Assembly (NCBI RefSeq): GCF_028609805.1
Contig: NZ_CP063189.1
Location: 1,798,001-1,862,000 of the forward strand
Reading direction: 5' to 3'
Length of the DNA stretch: 64,000 bases
DNA from: Corynebacterium massiliense DSM 45435
GTDB taxonomy: Bacteria > Actinomycetota > Actinomycetes > Mycobacteriales > Mycobacteriaceae
A program made the position numbers and the translations under genes. Shown here piece by piece: positions 56,950 through 64,000 of the stretch (position 1 is the first letter of the stretch; every line of letters starts with the position of its first letter). A model generated the notes under the pieces. The model was not told the DNA's origin and searched no databases. It was given only the letters and a program-made list of their open reading frames with translations.

Positions 56950-57951
56950 ATGACGGAAAGCGATGCGTCTCACAAGTCCCCGAACATCACCCTGCGTTTC
57001 ATGGCCTCCCCGGGAGATCTACTCATGGCCGGCACCCCGGGCATTTCCGGCGGCCGCTTGCTCGAGTGGATCGATAAGGCCGCCTACGCGTGCGCCGTGC
57101 AGTGGTCGAGCACCTACTGCGTGACCGCGTACGTGGGCCACATTCACTTCACCCGCCCCATTCCCTCGGGCCACATCGTGGAGGTGCGCTCCCGCATCGC
57201 GATGACCGGCCGGTCCTCGATGCACATCGTCAACGAGGTGCTTTCGGCGGATCCGCGCGAGGGCATTTTCACCCGCGCGTGCGACTGCCTGGTCATCTTC
57301 GTGGCCAAGGACGCGGCGACGGGGCGCTCTACCCCGGTGCCGAGCTTCACGCCGGAAACGGACGAGGAGCGCCGCGTGGAGGAGGCTGCGAAGGACCGCA
57401 TCACCCTGCGCAAGGCCATTGAGGAAGAGATGAGCAAGCAGACCTACGACGGTCCGTCGGACGCGCCGCGGATGGTCAACCGCTTTTTGGCTAAGCCCGC
57501 CGATATCAACTGGGGCGGCAACGTCCACGGCGGCACCGCGATGGAGTGGATCGACGAGGCGGCGACTGCCTGCACCATGGAGTGGTCCGCGGAGCGCACC
57601 GTGGCGGTCTACGCCGGCGGCATCCGCTTCTACCAACCGATCCATATCGGTGACCTCATCGAGGTGGATGCGCGCCTTCTGCGTACCGATGCCCGCTCCA
57701 TGCAGATGTCCATCCACGTCCGCGCCGGCGATGCCCACCGCGGGCGCGCGGAGTTGGAGACCGCCATCCATGCCTCCTTTGCGTACATGGCCGTCGACCG
57801 CGACAACCACGTGCTTGCCGCGCGCCAGTTCACCCCGCGCACCGAGGAGGACATCCGCCTCGCCGAGCACGCCACTACCCTGCGCAATCTGCGCGCCGAT
57901 TTCGCCCCACGCCCGCTGGTGGCTGCGCCCACCAACCAGCACATCGATTAA
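56950..57951 (+). CDS. Acyl-CoA thioesterase with two hot-dog domains
   Basis: 333-residue protein made of two hot-dog domains (about 12-130 and 170-300). The second keeps the acyl-CoA hydrolase signature INWGGNVHGGTAMEWIDEAA with the conserved Asn and His-Gly-Gly. The first has the matching stretch LLMAGTPGISGGRLLEWIDK, where the Asn and His are replaced, so only one half is expected to be catalytic. Substrate chain length cannot be read. ATG at 56950 follows TAGGTT by seven bases, a probable leaderless start. It is divergent from the SCP-like gene and followed by the ABC exporter pair. Confidence 0.87.
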   Translation: MTESDASHKSPNITLRFMASPGDLLMAGTPGISGGRLLEWIDKAAYACAVQWSSTYCVTAYVGHIHFTRPIPSGHIVEVRSRIAMTGRSSMHIVNEVLSADPREGIFTRACDCLVIFVAKDAATGRSTPVPSFTPETDEERRVEEAAKDRITLRKAIEEEMSKQTYDGPSDAPRMVNRFLAKPADINWGGNVHGGTAMEWIDEAATACTMEWSAERTVAVYAGGIRFYQPIHIGDLIEVDARLLRTDARSMQMSIHVRAGDAHRGRAELETAIHASFAYMAVDRDNHVLAARQFTPRTEEDIRLAEHATTLRNLRADFAPRPLVAAPTNQHID

Positions 57952-57978
57952 GCAAAACGTGGCGTACTGTCTAGCGAT

Positions 57979-59739
57979 GTGAAATTCCTTCGACTCATCG
58001 GCACTCGCGCCGGCTCGTATGCCGGCCCGATCGCCATCGTCATCGTGATGCAGGCCATCTCGATGCTGGCGGTCCTCTACCTGCCGTCCCTCAACGCGCG
58101 GATCATTGACCAAGGCGTCTCCCGCGGGGACATCCCGTATATCTGGCGCACCGGCGCGCTCATGCTCGGCGTGGCCTTCGTCTAGGTGATCTCCGCCTGC
58201 ATCGCCACGTGGTTTGCCGCGCGCACCTCGATGGGCACCGGCCGCGATCTGCGCGCGCGGGTCTTCCACCGGGTCGCTCACTTCTCCGCCGAAGACATCG
58301 GCCACTTCGGGGCGGCCACGCTCATCACGCGCGGCACGAACGACGTGCAGCAAGTGCAGATGACCTACATGATGCTGCTGAACTTCATGGTGCCGGTGCC
58401 CATCATGATGGCCGGCGGCATCATCATGGCCATCCGCGAAGACCCCGGCATGTCCTGGCTGGTGGCCGTCAGCGTCATCGTGCTGGCCATCGCCGTGGGC
58501 ACCATCATCGCCCGGCTCATGCCGCTGTTCCAGTCGCAGCAGTCCAAGCTGGACCGCATCAACGGCATCCTGCGCGAACAGATCTCGGGCATCCGCGTCG
58601 TCCGCGCGTTTACCCGCGAGCCCCACGAGGCGGACCGCTTCGCCGACGCGAACGCGGATCTCACGCGGCTGTCGGTGCGCATCGGCAACCTGTTCGTGCT
58701 CCTGTTCCCCGCCATCATGCTCATCCTCAACCTCGCCACCGGCGCGGTGATGTGGTTCGGCGGTGCCCGCGTGGACAGCGGCGCCGTGGAGGTCGGCTCG
58801 CTGACGGCCTTCTTGCAGTACCTCATGCAGATCCTCGCCGCCGTGATGATGGGCGCGTTCATGGCCATGATGCTCCCGCGCGCCATCGTGTGCGCCGGCC
58901 GCATCTCGGAAGTGCTGCGCCGCCAGCCGTCGATCACGGACCCGGGCGCGGCGCGGGGCGCAGCGCAGAACACCACCCCTGCCGAAGCCACTCCTGCCGA
59001 GCGCCCGCCCGGCACGGTCCGCTTCGACCACGTCGACTTCACCTACCCCGGCGCGGACGAGCCGGTGCTCGATGACATCTCCCTGACCGCCCGGCCGGGC
59101 CAGACCACCGCGATCATCGGCTCGACGGGCGCGGGCAAGTCCACGCTGCTGGGGCTCATCCTGCGCTCGTACGCGGCATCGGCAGGCACCGTCACCCTCG
59201 ACGGGGTGGATATTGTGGACATGGCGCACCGGGACATCGTCAAGCGCGTGTCCCTTGTCCCGCAGAAGCCGTACCTGTTTTCCGGAACGGTGCGCTCCAA
59301 CCTGGAGACCGGCCGGCCGGGTGCCACGGAGGCGGAGATGTGGGAGGCCCTCCGCATCGCGCAGGCGGACTTTGTCACCGACCTGGACATGGCCATCTCG
59401 CAGGGCGGCACGAATATCTCTGGTGGGCAGCGCCAGCGCCTGTCCATCGCGCGGATGCTCATCTCCCGCCCGGCGGTCTACCTCTTCGACGACTCGTTCT
59501 CCGCGCTCGATCTGGACACGGAGGCACGGCTGCAGAAGGCGCTGCGGCCGCACGTGAAGGACGCCACGGTCATCGTCGTGGCTCAGCGGGTTAACTCCAT
59601 CGTGGACGCCGACCAGATCCTGGTCATGGAGTCCGGCTCCATCGTCGCCCGCGGCACCCACGAGGAACTGCTAGAGACCTCCGCCACCTATCAAGAAATT
59701 GTCCACTCGCAGCTCACGGAGGATTCCCACCATGGCTGA
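57979..59739 (+). pseudogene. ABC exporter half-transporter (first of pair) with in-frame amber stop
   Basis: The frame starts at GTG 57979, eight bases after TACTGT, and codes for a type-IV ABC exporter half of about 586 residues, but TAG at 58183-58185 interrupts it after 68 codons, inside the second membrane helix (GVAFV, stop, VISACIATWF). Sequence on both sides is otherwise intact. The ATPase domain has Walker A GSTGAGKST, signature NISGGQRQRLSIARML and Walker B VYLFDDSFSALD, whose Asp replaces the usual catalytic Glu. A single C-to-T change from CAG would explain the stop. Reinitiation at GTG 58186 would lack the first one to two helices. Its last bases overlap the start of the second half. 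Confidence 0.85.
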
Positions 59740-61714
59740 ACTTAGCGATTCCGAAATCCTCGAGCTCGAAGGCAACGTCGGCTCCGACGACTGGTCCGGG
59801 AGTGCGCCGCGCAAGGCGAAGAACTTCGGCGGCGCGTTCAAACGCCTGCTCGGCCTGCTCGCGCCCTATAAGGCGACCATCGTCGCCGTCGTGGGTCTTA
59901 CCGCCTTGAGCGTGGCGCTCAACGTCTACGCCCCACGGGTCACCGGCCGGGCGATGGACGAGATCTTCTCCGGCGCCATCGGCGCCCACTTGCCGCAGGG
60001 CGCCAGCAAGGACGATGTCATCGCCGGGTTGCGCGCAGACGACAACAACCAATTCGCGGACATGCTCTCCGGCATGGACGTCACCCCCGGCGTGGGCATC
60101 GATTTCGAACGCCTGGCGGGTTTTATCCTCGCCATCCTCGGCCTCTACCTCGTCGCCGCCGTGTTGATGTGGCTGCAGGGTTTCCTGCTCAACCGGGTGG
60201 TCATGCGCGCGGTCTACCGCCTGCGCTCCGACGTGGAGGCGAAGATCAACCGCCTGCCGCTGTCCTACTTTGACACCCAACAGCGCGGTGACGTGCTCTC
60301 GCGCACCACCAACGACGTGGACAACATCCAGCAGGCGCTGCAACAGGCGCTGTCCCAGGCGGTCAACTCGGTGCTGACCATCCTCGGCATCACCATCATG
60401 ATGTTCGCACTGTCCTGGCAACTCGCCCTCATCGCCCTGCTGGCGATCCCGCTGACCTTCGCCGTCATCGCGGTCATCGGCTCGCGCTCGCAGAGCCAGT
60501 TTGCTACCCAGTGGAAGGCCACCGGCCAGCTCAACGGCCGGGTGGAAGAGACCTTCTCCGGCCACGAGGTGCTGCAGGTCTTCGGCCGCGCCGACAGCGC
60601 CATCGCCGACTTCGACGCGCACAACGACGAGCTCTACCGCGCCGCGGTCAAGGCGCAGTTCTACTCCGGCATCATGATGCCGATCATGCAGTTCATCTCC
60701 TACCTGTCCTACGTGGCCATCGCCGTTGTGGGCGGGTTGAAGGTTGCCGGCGGTTCGCTCACCTTGGGCCAGGTCACCGCGTTTATCCAGTACGCCCGCC
60801 AGTTCAACCAGCCGCTGGGTGAGCTGGGCGGCATGATGCAGATGGTCCAGTCCGGCGTGGCTTCTGCCGAGCGCACCTTCGAACTACTCGACGCTCCGGA
60901 GGAGCCGCGGGATATATCCGAAACGGAAAGCGACACCTCCGCACACCAGCGCCGAGAGCGCACGCTGGCGGAGCGTGCCCAGGGGCTCGTCGAATTCGAG
61001 CACGTCGACTTCTCCTACGACCCGGACACCCCGCTCATCCAGGACCTCAACCTGCGGGTTACGCCGGGTAGCACCGCGGCCATCGTCGGCCCCACCGGCG
61101 CGGGCAAGACCACGCTGGTCAACCTCATCATGCGGTTCTACGACGTCGACTCCGGCCGCATCACCCTCGACGGCACCGATATCCGGGAACTGTCCCGCCA
61201 CGCGCTGCGCTCCCAGGTGGGCATGGTGCTGCAGGATGCCGTGCTTTTCGATGGCACCATCATGGACAACATCCGCTACGGGCGGCTGGATGCCACGGAC
61301 GAGGAAGTCATCGAGGCGGCGAAGGCGACCTACGTCGACCGCTTCGTGCACTCGCTTCCCGATGGCTACGACACCCGCGTCGACTCCGACGGCGGCTCAC
61401 TGTCCGTGGGTGAGCGCCAGCTCATCACGATCGCCCGCGCGTTCATCGCCCAGCCGGCGCTGCTCATCCTCGATGAGGCGACCTCGTCGGTAGACACCCG
61501 CACCGAGCTGCTGGTCCAGGAGGCGATGAACAAGCTGCGCGCCGAGCGCACCTCGTTTATCATCGCCCACCGCCTGTCCACCATCCGCGAGGCGGACGTC
61601 ATCGTGGTGATGGAGTCCGGCACCATCGTCGAGCAGGGCACACACGACGAGCTGCTGGCGGCCGGCGGCGCCTACGCGAGCCTGTACGAAGCCCAGTTCG
61701 CGGGCGAGGCCTAA
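59732..61714 (+). CDS. ABC exporter half-transporter (second of pair)
   Basis: 660-residue half-transporter with about 75 extra residues between the first two helices (IGAHLPQGASKDDVIAGLRA onward), a feature of this actinobacterial subgroup. The ATPase domain has Walker A GPTGAGKTTLV and a canonical Walker B LLILDEATSSVDTRTE. Its signature is LSVGERQLITIARAF, with Val-Gly-Glu in place of Ser-Gly-Gly. Together with the first half's Asp at Walker B this is the layout of heterodimeric exporters with one degenerate site. ATG at 59732 has GGAGG upstream and overlaps the first gene by eight bases. Export of drugs or lipids is likely but unspecified. Confidence 0.92.
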   Translation: MAELSDSEILELEGNVGSDDWSGSAPRKAKNFGGAFKRLLGLLAPYKATIVAVVGLTALSVALNVYAPRVTGRAMDEIFSGAIGAHLPQGASKDDVIAGLRADDNNQFADMLSGMDVTPGVGIDFERLAGFILAILGLYLVAAVLMWLQGFLLNRVVMRAVYRLRSDVEAKINRLPLSYFDTQQRGDVLSRTTNDVDNIQQALQQALSQAVNSVLTILGITIMMFALSWQLALIALLAIPLTFAVIAVIGSRSQSQFATQWKATGQLNGRVEETFSGHEVLQVFGRADSAIADFDAHNDELYRAAVKAQFYSGIMMPIMQFISYLSYVAIAVVGGLKVAGGSLTLGQVTAFIQYARQFNQPLGELGGMMQMVQSGVASAERTFELLDAPEEPRDISETESDTSAHQRRERTLAERAQGLVEFEHVDFSYDPDTPLIQDLNLRVTPGSTAAIVGPTGAGKTTLVNLIMRFYDVDSGRITLDGTDIRELSRHALRSQVGMVLQDAVLFDGTIMDNIRYGRLDATDEEVIEAAKATYVDRFVHSLPDGYDTRVDSDGGSLSVGERQLITIARAFIAQPALLILDEATSSVDTRTELLVQEAMNKLRAERTSFIIAHRLSTIREADVIVVMESGTIVEQGTHDELLAAGGAYASLYEAQFAGEA

Positions 61715-61732
61715 GCCAACTCCGCTGGCAGC

Positions 61733-62416
61733 TCAGGCCCCGGCGACGACCATCCACACCGCGACCAAGTGCACAATCGCGGCGACCACCGTCGCGGTGT
61801 GGAAATGCTCGTGGTAGCCGTAAATGCGCGCGTTGCGCCCGGGCCACTTGCAGCCGTAGACGACAGCGCCGAGCGAGTAGATCACCCCGCCGGCGAATAG
61901 TAGCCACACCACAGCCGCGCCCGCGCCTTCCCACAGCGCCGGCACGAGCGGAACGATCAGCCAGCCCAGCGCCAAATAGACCACCACGTCCAGCCAGCGC
62001 GGGTGGTTGATCCACACCAGGCTGAGTAGTACTCCCCCGGCCGCGCCTGCCCACGCGACAGACAGCAACCACGCGGCCTTTTCCGGGGGCAGGACGATAA
62101 GACACAACGGCGTGTAGGTCGCGGCGATAAACACCGAAATGGTGGCGTGATCGGCTCGCCGCCATGCCTGCACCCCGCCCGCGGTCTTCCACGGCCACCG
62201 GTGGTAGAGCGCGGAGACACCGAACAGCAGGAGAAATCCGACGCCGTAAATGGTCACCCCGAGCGCCTCGTACCAGCGCAGGGTCATCCACGCGAACGTC
62301 ACGAGCACCGCCGAAGACATGCCGGACAACACGGCGGTGACGAGGTGGAACCAGCCGCGCGCCAGCGGCCGTGGGCCGCGGTCGAACGCTAAGTACGTAC
62401 GCGCGATGGTCCCCAT
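61733..62416 (-). CDS. Hemolysin III family membrane protein
   Basis: 227-residue protein with seven predicted helices of the PAQR/hemolysin-III family. It shows ARGWFHLVTAVLSGMSSAVL, FGVSALYHRWPW with a conserved Ser-Ala-x-Tyr-His, RADHATISVFIAATYTPLCL and YGYHEHFHTATVVAAIVHL, the last with the metal-binding histidines. Members are putative metal-dependent hydrolases; the hemolysin name is historical. ATG at 62416 follows AGGTGA. It converges with the ABC exporter gene and lies downstream of a FUSC gene on the same strand, 21 bases apart. Confidence 0.88.
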   Translation of the reverse strand: MGTIARTYLAFDRGPRPLARGWFHLVTAVLSGMSSAVLVTFAWMTLRWYEALGVTIYGVGFLLLFGVSALYHRWPWKTAGGVQAWRRADHATISVFIAATYTPLCLIVLPPEKAAWLLSVAWAGAAGGVLLSLVWINHPRWLDVVVYLALGWLIVPLVPALWEGAGAAVVWLLFAGGVIYSLGAVVYGCKWPGRNARIYGYHEHFHTATVVAAIVHLVAVWMVVAGA

Positions 62417-62437
62417 GCAATTTCACCTGTGCTTTCT

Positions 62438-63505
62438 CTACATACGCGGACGCGCCTTCGCCATATAGCGATGAACTGTCTTCGGGTGGTCCCAGTAGAA
62501 GCTAATCATAATGACTCCCAGTGCCGCCGCGGAGCCGACGATCGTCTCGATGGAACGGGTGACCATGAGCTCGCCGATGGGCAGCGGGTTGAAGTAGTGC
62601 ACCATGAGCAGCGCGATGGGCGTGATGAACGTGCTGCCCACCACGTAATTGCGGGTAACGGTTAACTCGGTGAGGAACTGGATGATGGTCACCCAGATAA
62701 TGAGCTGCCACGCGTCCATGCCGTGCGAGAGGAGGAACCCGGCTAAAAGCACGCCGGTGAGCGTTCCCAGCACGCGTTGGAGCACGCGCTGGTATTGCAC
62801 GAGGTACCGCGGGCCGATGAACGCGACCACCGCGGCGATCATCGCCCAGTACGGGTGGGACAGGTGCGGGGAGAAGCCGACCGACAAAAGTCCCAACAGG
62901 CCGGCGATCAGCGGGGCGACGAAGAAGCGCACCGCGCTCGCGATGACGGTAGGCCGCGGCGGGCGCGGAGCGCGCTTCAGCGGACCGCCCGGGACATCGC
63001 CCTCGCCCAGCAGGTGCCATCCCAATCCCAGGGCGACGCAGAATAAGCTGGACGCAAGCGCGGCGAGCAGCGCATCCACGGGATTCGGCCCCTGCGGCAG
63101 CGAACCGATCGCCGCGGTGCAAAAGACAAAGAAGACGGAGCCGGCCGGTCGTAGTCCGCACAAGTTAGCCACCGTCGCGGTGGCGCAGGAAATGACCGAG
63201 GTCACCAGCGTGACCACCAACGGGGAGGCGTGCCACCACGACATCGACGCGCCCAAGGTCACGCAGGTGGCGAGCATCGCACCGACGATGATCTGGTTGG
63301 TCACCCGGATCCGGCGGCCTTCGTGCCGGCCGTAGATGCCGGCAAACGAGCCGAAGTTGGCGCACATGGCCAGATCCATCCGGCCGATGGCCAGCAGCAC
63401 GAATAGCGGGACGGCCACGCCGACCGCGGTGCGGAGTGCGGGGATGTGGTCACGGTTCGGCGGTCGCAGTTCGAATAGTCGTTGGAATTGGACCGCCTGG
63501 TGCAC
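62438..63505 (-). CDS. FUSC family membrane protein
   Basis: 355-residue protein with two blocks of about four to five helices, as in the fusaric-acid-resistance family: IPALRTAVGVAVPLFVLLAI, FGSFAGIYGRHEGRRIR and, in the second block, FVAPLIAGLLGLLSVGF and VAFIGPRYLVQYQRVLQRVLG then TLTGVLLAGFLLSHG. The family is linked to export of aromatic acids or other small molecules, without proof here. The start is GTG at 63505 with AAGGAG seven bases upstream. Neighbours are purL and the hemolysin-III gene. Confidence 0.82.
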   Translation of the reverse strand: MHQAVQFQRLFELRPPNRDHIPALRTAVGVAVPLFVLLAIGRMDLAMCANFGSFAGIYGRHEGRRIRVTNQIIVGAMLATCVTLGASMSWWHASPLVVTLVTSVISCATATVANLCGLRPAGSVFFVFCTAAIGSLPQGPNPVDALLAALASSLFCVALGLGWHLLGEGDVPGGPLKRAPRPPRPTVIASAVRFFVAPLIAGLLGLLSVGFSPHLSHPYWAMIAAVVAFIGPRYLVQYQRVLQRVLGTLTGVLLAGFLLSHGMDAWQLIIWVTIIQFLTELTVTRNYVVGSTFITPIALLMVHYFNPLPIGELMVTRSIETIVGSAAALGVIMISFYWDHPKTVHRYMAKARPRM

Positions 63506-63566
63506 CTAACACTCCTTTTCGTATCTGCTTGTCATATGAAACGGGGGCGGAAGTGTGGCTTTCCGC

Positions 63567-64000
63567 CTACACCGTCGAGTTTGCACCCACGTGCTGGCCG
63601 AAGAGCTGCGGCAGGGTTCCTGCCCAGGCATCGGCAAGCTCCGCGATACCCACCGAAACGCCGGCGAAGTTAAGCTCCGCGGAATCGTTGGTGGTACCGA
63701 TGACCGCGGCCGGAATCCCCAGCTCGCCGGCCCGTTCCAGCACGGCGTTCTCCTTGTCGGCGTCGACGGCGACGACGACGCGGGAGGCGGACTCGCTAAA
63801 CAGCGCGGTGGTCGGGTCGGCGTGCACGGCCTCCACATCGAGGTCGATGCCCACTGCGGCAGCGCGCGCCATTTCGAAGACGGTCGTGCCCAGGCCGCCC
63901 TCCGACACATCGTGCGCGGCGGCGATGTCGGCGTTGCCGGCGAGCAGCTCGACCAGCTTCGCCTCGTTGGCCAGATCCACCTGCGGCGGCAGGCCGTTGA
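63567..64000 (-). CDS. purL: Phosphoribosylformylglycinamidine synthase subunit PurL, C-terminal part
   Basis: The last 144 codons of PurL. Motifs are VDLANEAKLVELLAG, AAHDVSEGGLGTTVFEMARA (typical of the C-terminal AIRS-like domain) and LPQLFGQHVGANSTV at the end. PurL makes FGAM from FGAR with ammonia from glutamine. The gene continues beyond base 64000. A short stem overlaps its stop codon (63546-63567) without a good T tract. It completes a local purine cluster with purF and purM, though separated by about 7 kb of other genes. Confidence 0.93.
   Translation of the reverse strand, partial: NGLPPQVDLANEAKLVELLAGNADIAAAHDVSEGGLGTTVFEMARAAAVGIDLDVEAVHADPTTALFSESASRVVVAVDADKENAVLERAGELGIPAAVIGTTNDSAELNFAGVSVGIAELADAWAGTLPQLFGQHVGANSTV

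Noticed and set aside
57019..59661. An 880-codon open frame on the minus strand opposite the thioesterase and exporter genes
   Set aside because: It is the antisense shadow of GC-rich coding sequence: His/Arg/Gly/Asp-rich composition, no ribosome binding site and no family motifs, while the plus-strand genes have full motif sets.
58186..59739. The exporter's second part as a normal gene starting at GTG 58186
   Set aside because: It would lack one to two membrane helices needed by the family, while the 68 codons before the stop supply exactly that missing part in frame.

Overview
The window is a contiguous piece of a high-GC actinobacterial chromosome, and everything in it points to the genus Corynebacterium. 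The evidence is the class Ib ribonucleotide reductase set beside ctaD and a GntR1-type regulator, the murA-ramA-cysK-cysE run, the cat-dusB-phoU-pst-mshD run and the mycothiol gene mshD. In addition, many genes appear to start without a leader, a few bases after a TANNNT -10 box. Gene order matches what I remember of the C. glutamicum region around cg2780-cg2880; that comparison is from memory and was not computed. No species is assigned.

Layout. 1-6.5 kb: murI (cut by the window edge), rhomboid protease, DUF2017 protein and clpS on the minus strand; pncB and dinG on the plus strand; a PTH2-type peptidyl-tRNA hydrolase. 6.5-14.1 kb: ctaD, nrdF, gntR1-like regulator, nrdE, nrdI, nrdH with a paired NrdR operator, and a zinc-free L36 gene. 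14.2-23.3 kb: nadE, a fructosamine-kinase-like gene, tRNA-Ala, a membrane DsbA-like protein with a MauE/DoxX partner, an alanine/glycine symporter, a pair of fluoride channel subunits, and an FtsX/MacB-type ABC exporter. 23.8-29.6 kb: a complete rRNA operon (minus strand) without spacer tRNAs. 29.6-34 kb: murA (natural Asp at the fosfomycin-target position), ramA, cysK, cysE and a small GNAT protein. 34-39 kb: a tRNA array Glu-Asp-Asp-Phe in which the two identical tRNA-Asp genes enclose about 4.6 kb holding a DUF222/HNH gene, an IS256-family element and an IS481-family element. 39-49 kb: csoR, a broken cupin gene, tRNA-Lys, cat, dusB, phoU and the pstSCAB operon, then mshD with an in-frame 24-bp minisatellite. 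49-64 kb: LmeA-like protein, lipid kinase, nitrobindin-like protein, YgfZ, DUF3073 protein, purM, purF, SCP-like protein, double hot-dog thioesterase, a two-gene ABC exporter whose first gene carries an amber stop, a hemolysin-III protein, a FUSC protein and the end of purL.

The genes fall into ordinary housekeeping groups: DNA precursor supply and its repressor sites, sulfur and acetate metabolism with their regulators, phosphate uptake, purine synthesis, and redox or folding functions. I see no CRISPR array, prophage, secretion system or clear defence island, and I do not claim a new multi-gene system. The signals most worth a second look are the tRNA-Asp-bounded island, the mshD minisatellite ending in a perfect hairpin, the amber codon in the exporter, the recurrent 12-mer GCATCGGCAAGC found both inside and between genes, and the large set of apparently leaderless starts.
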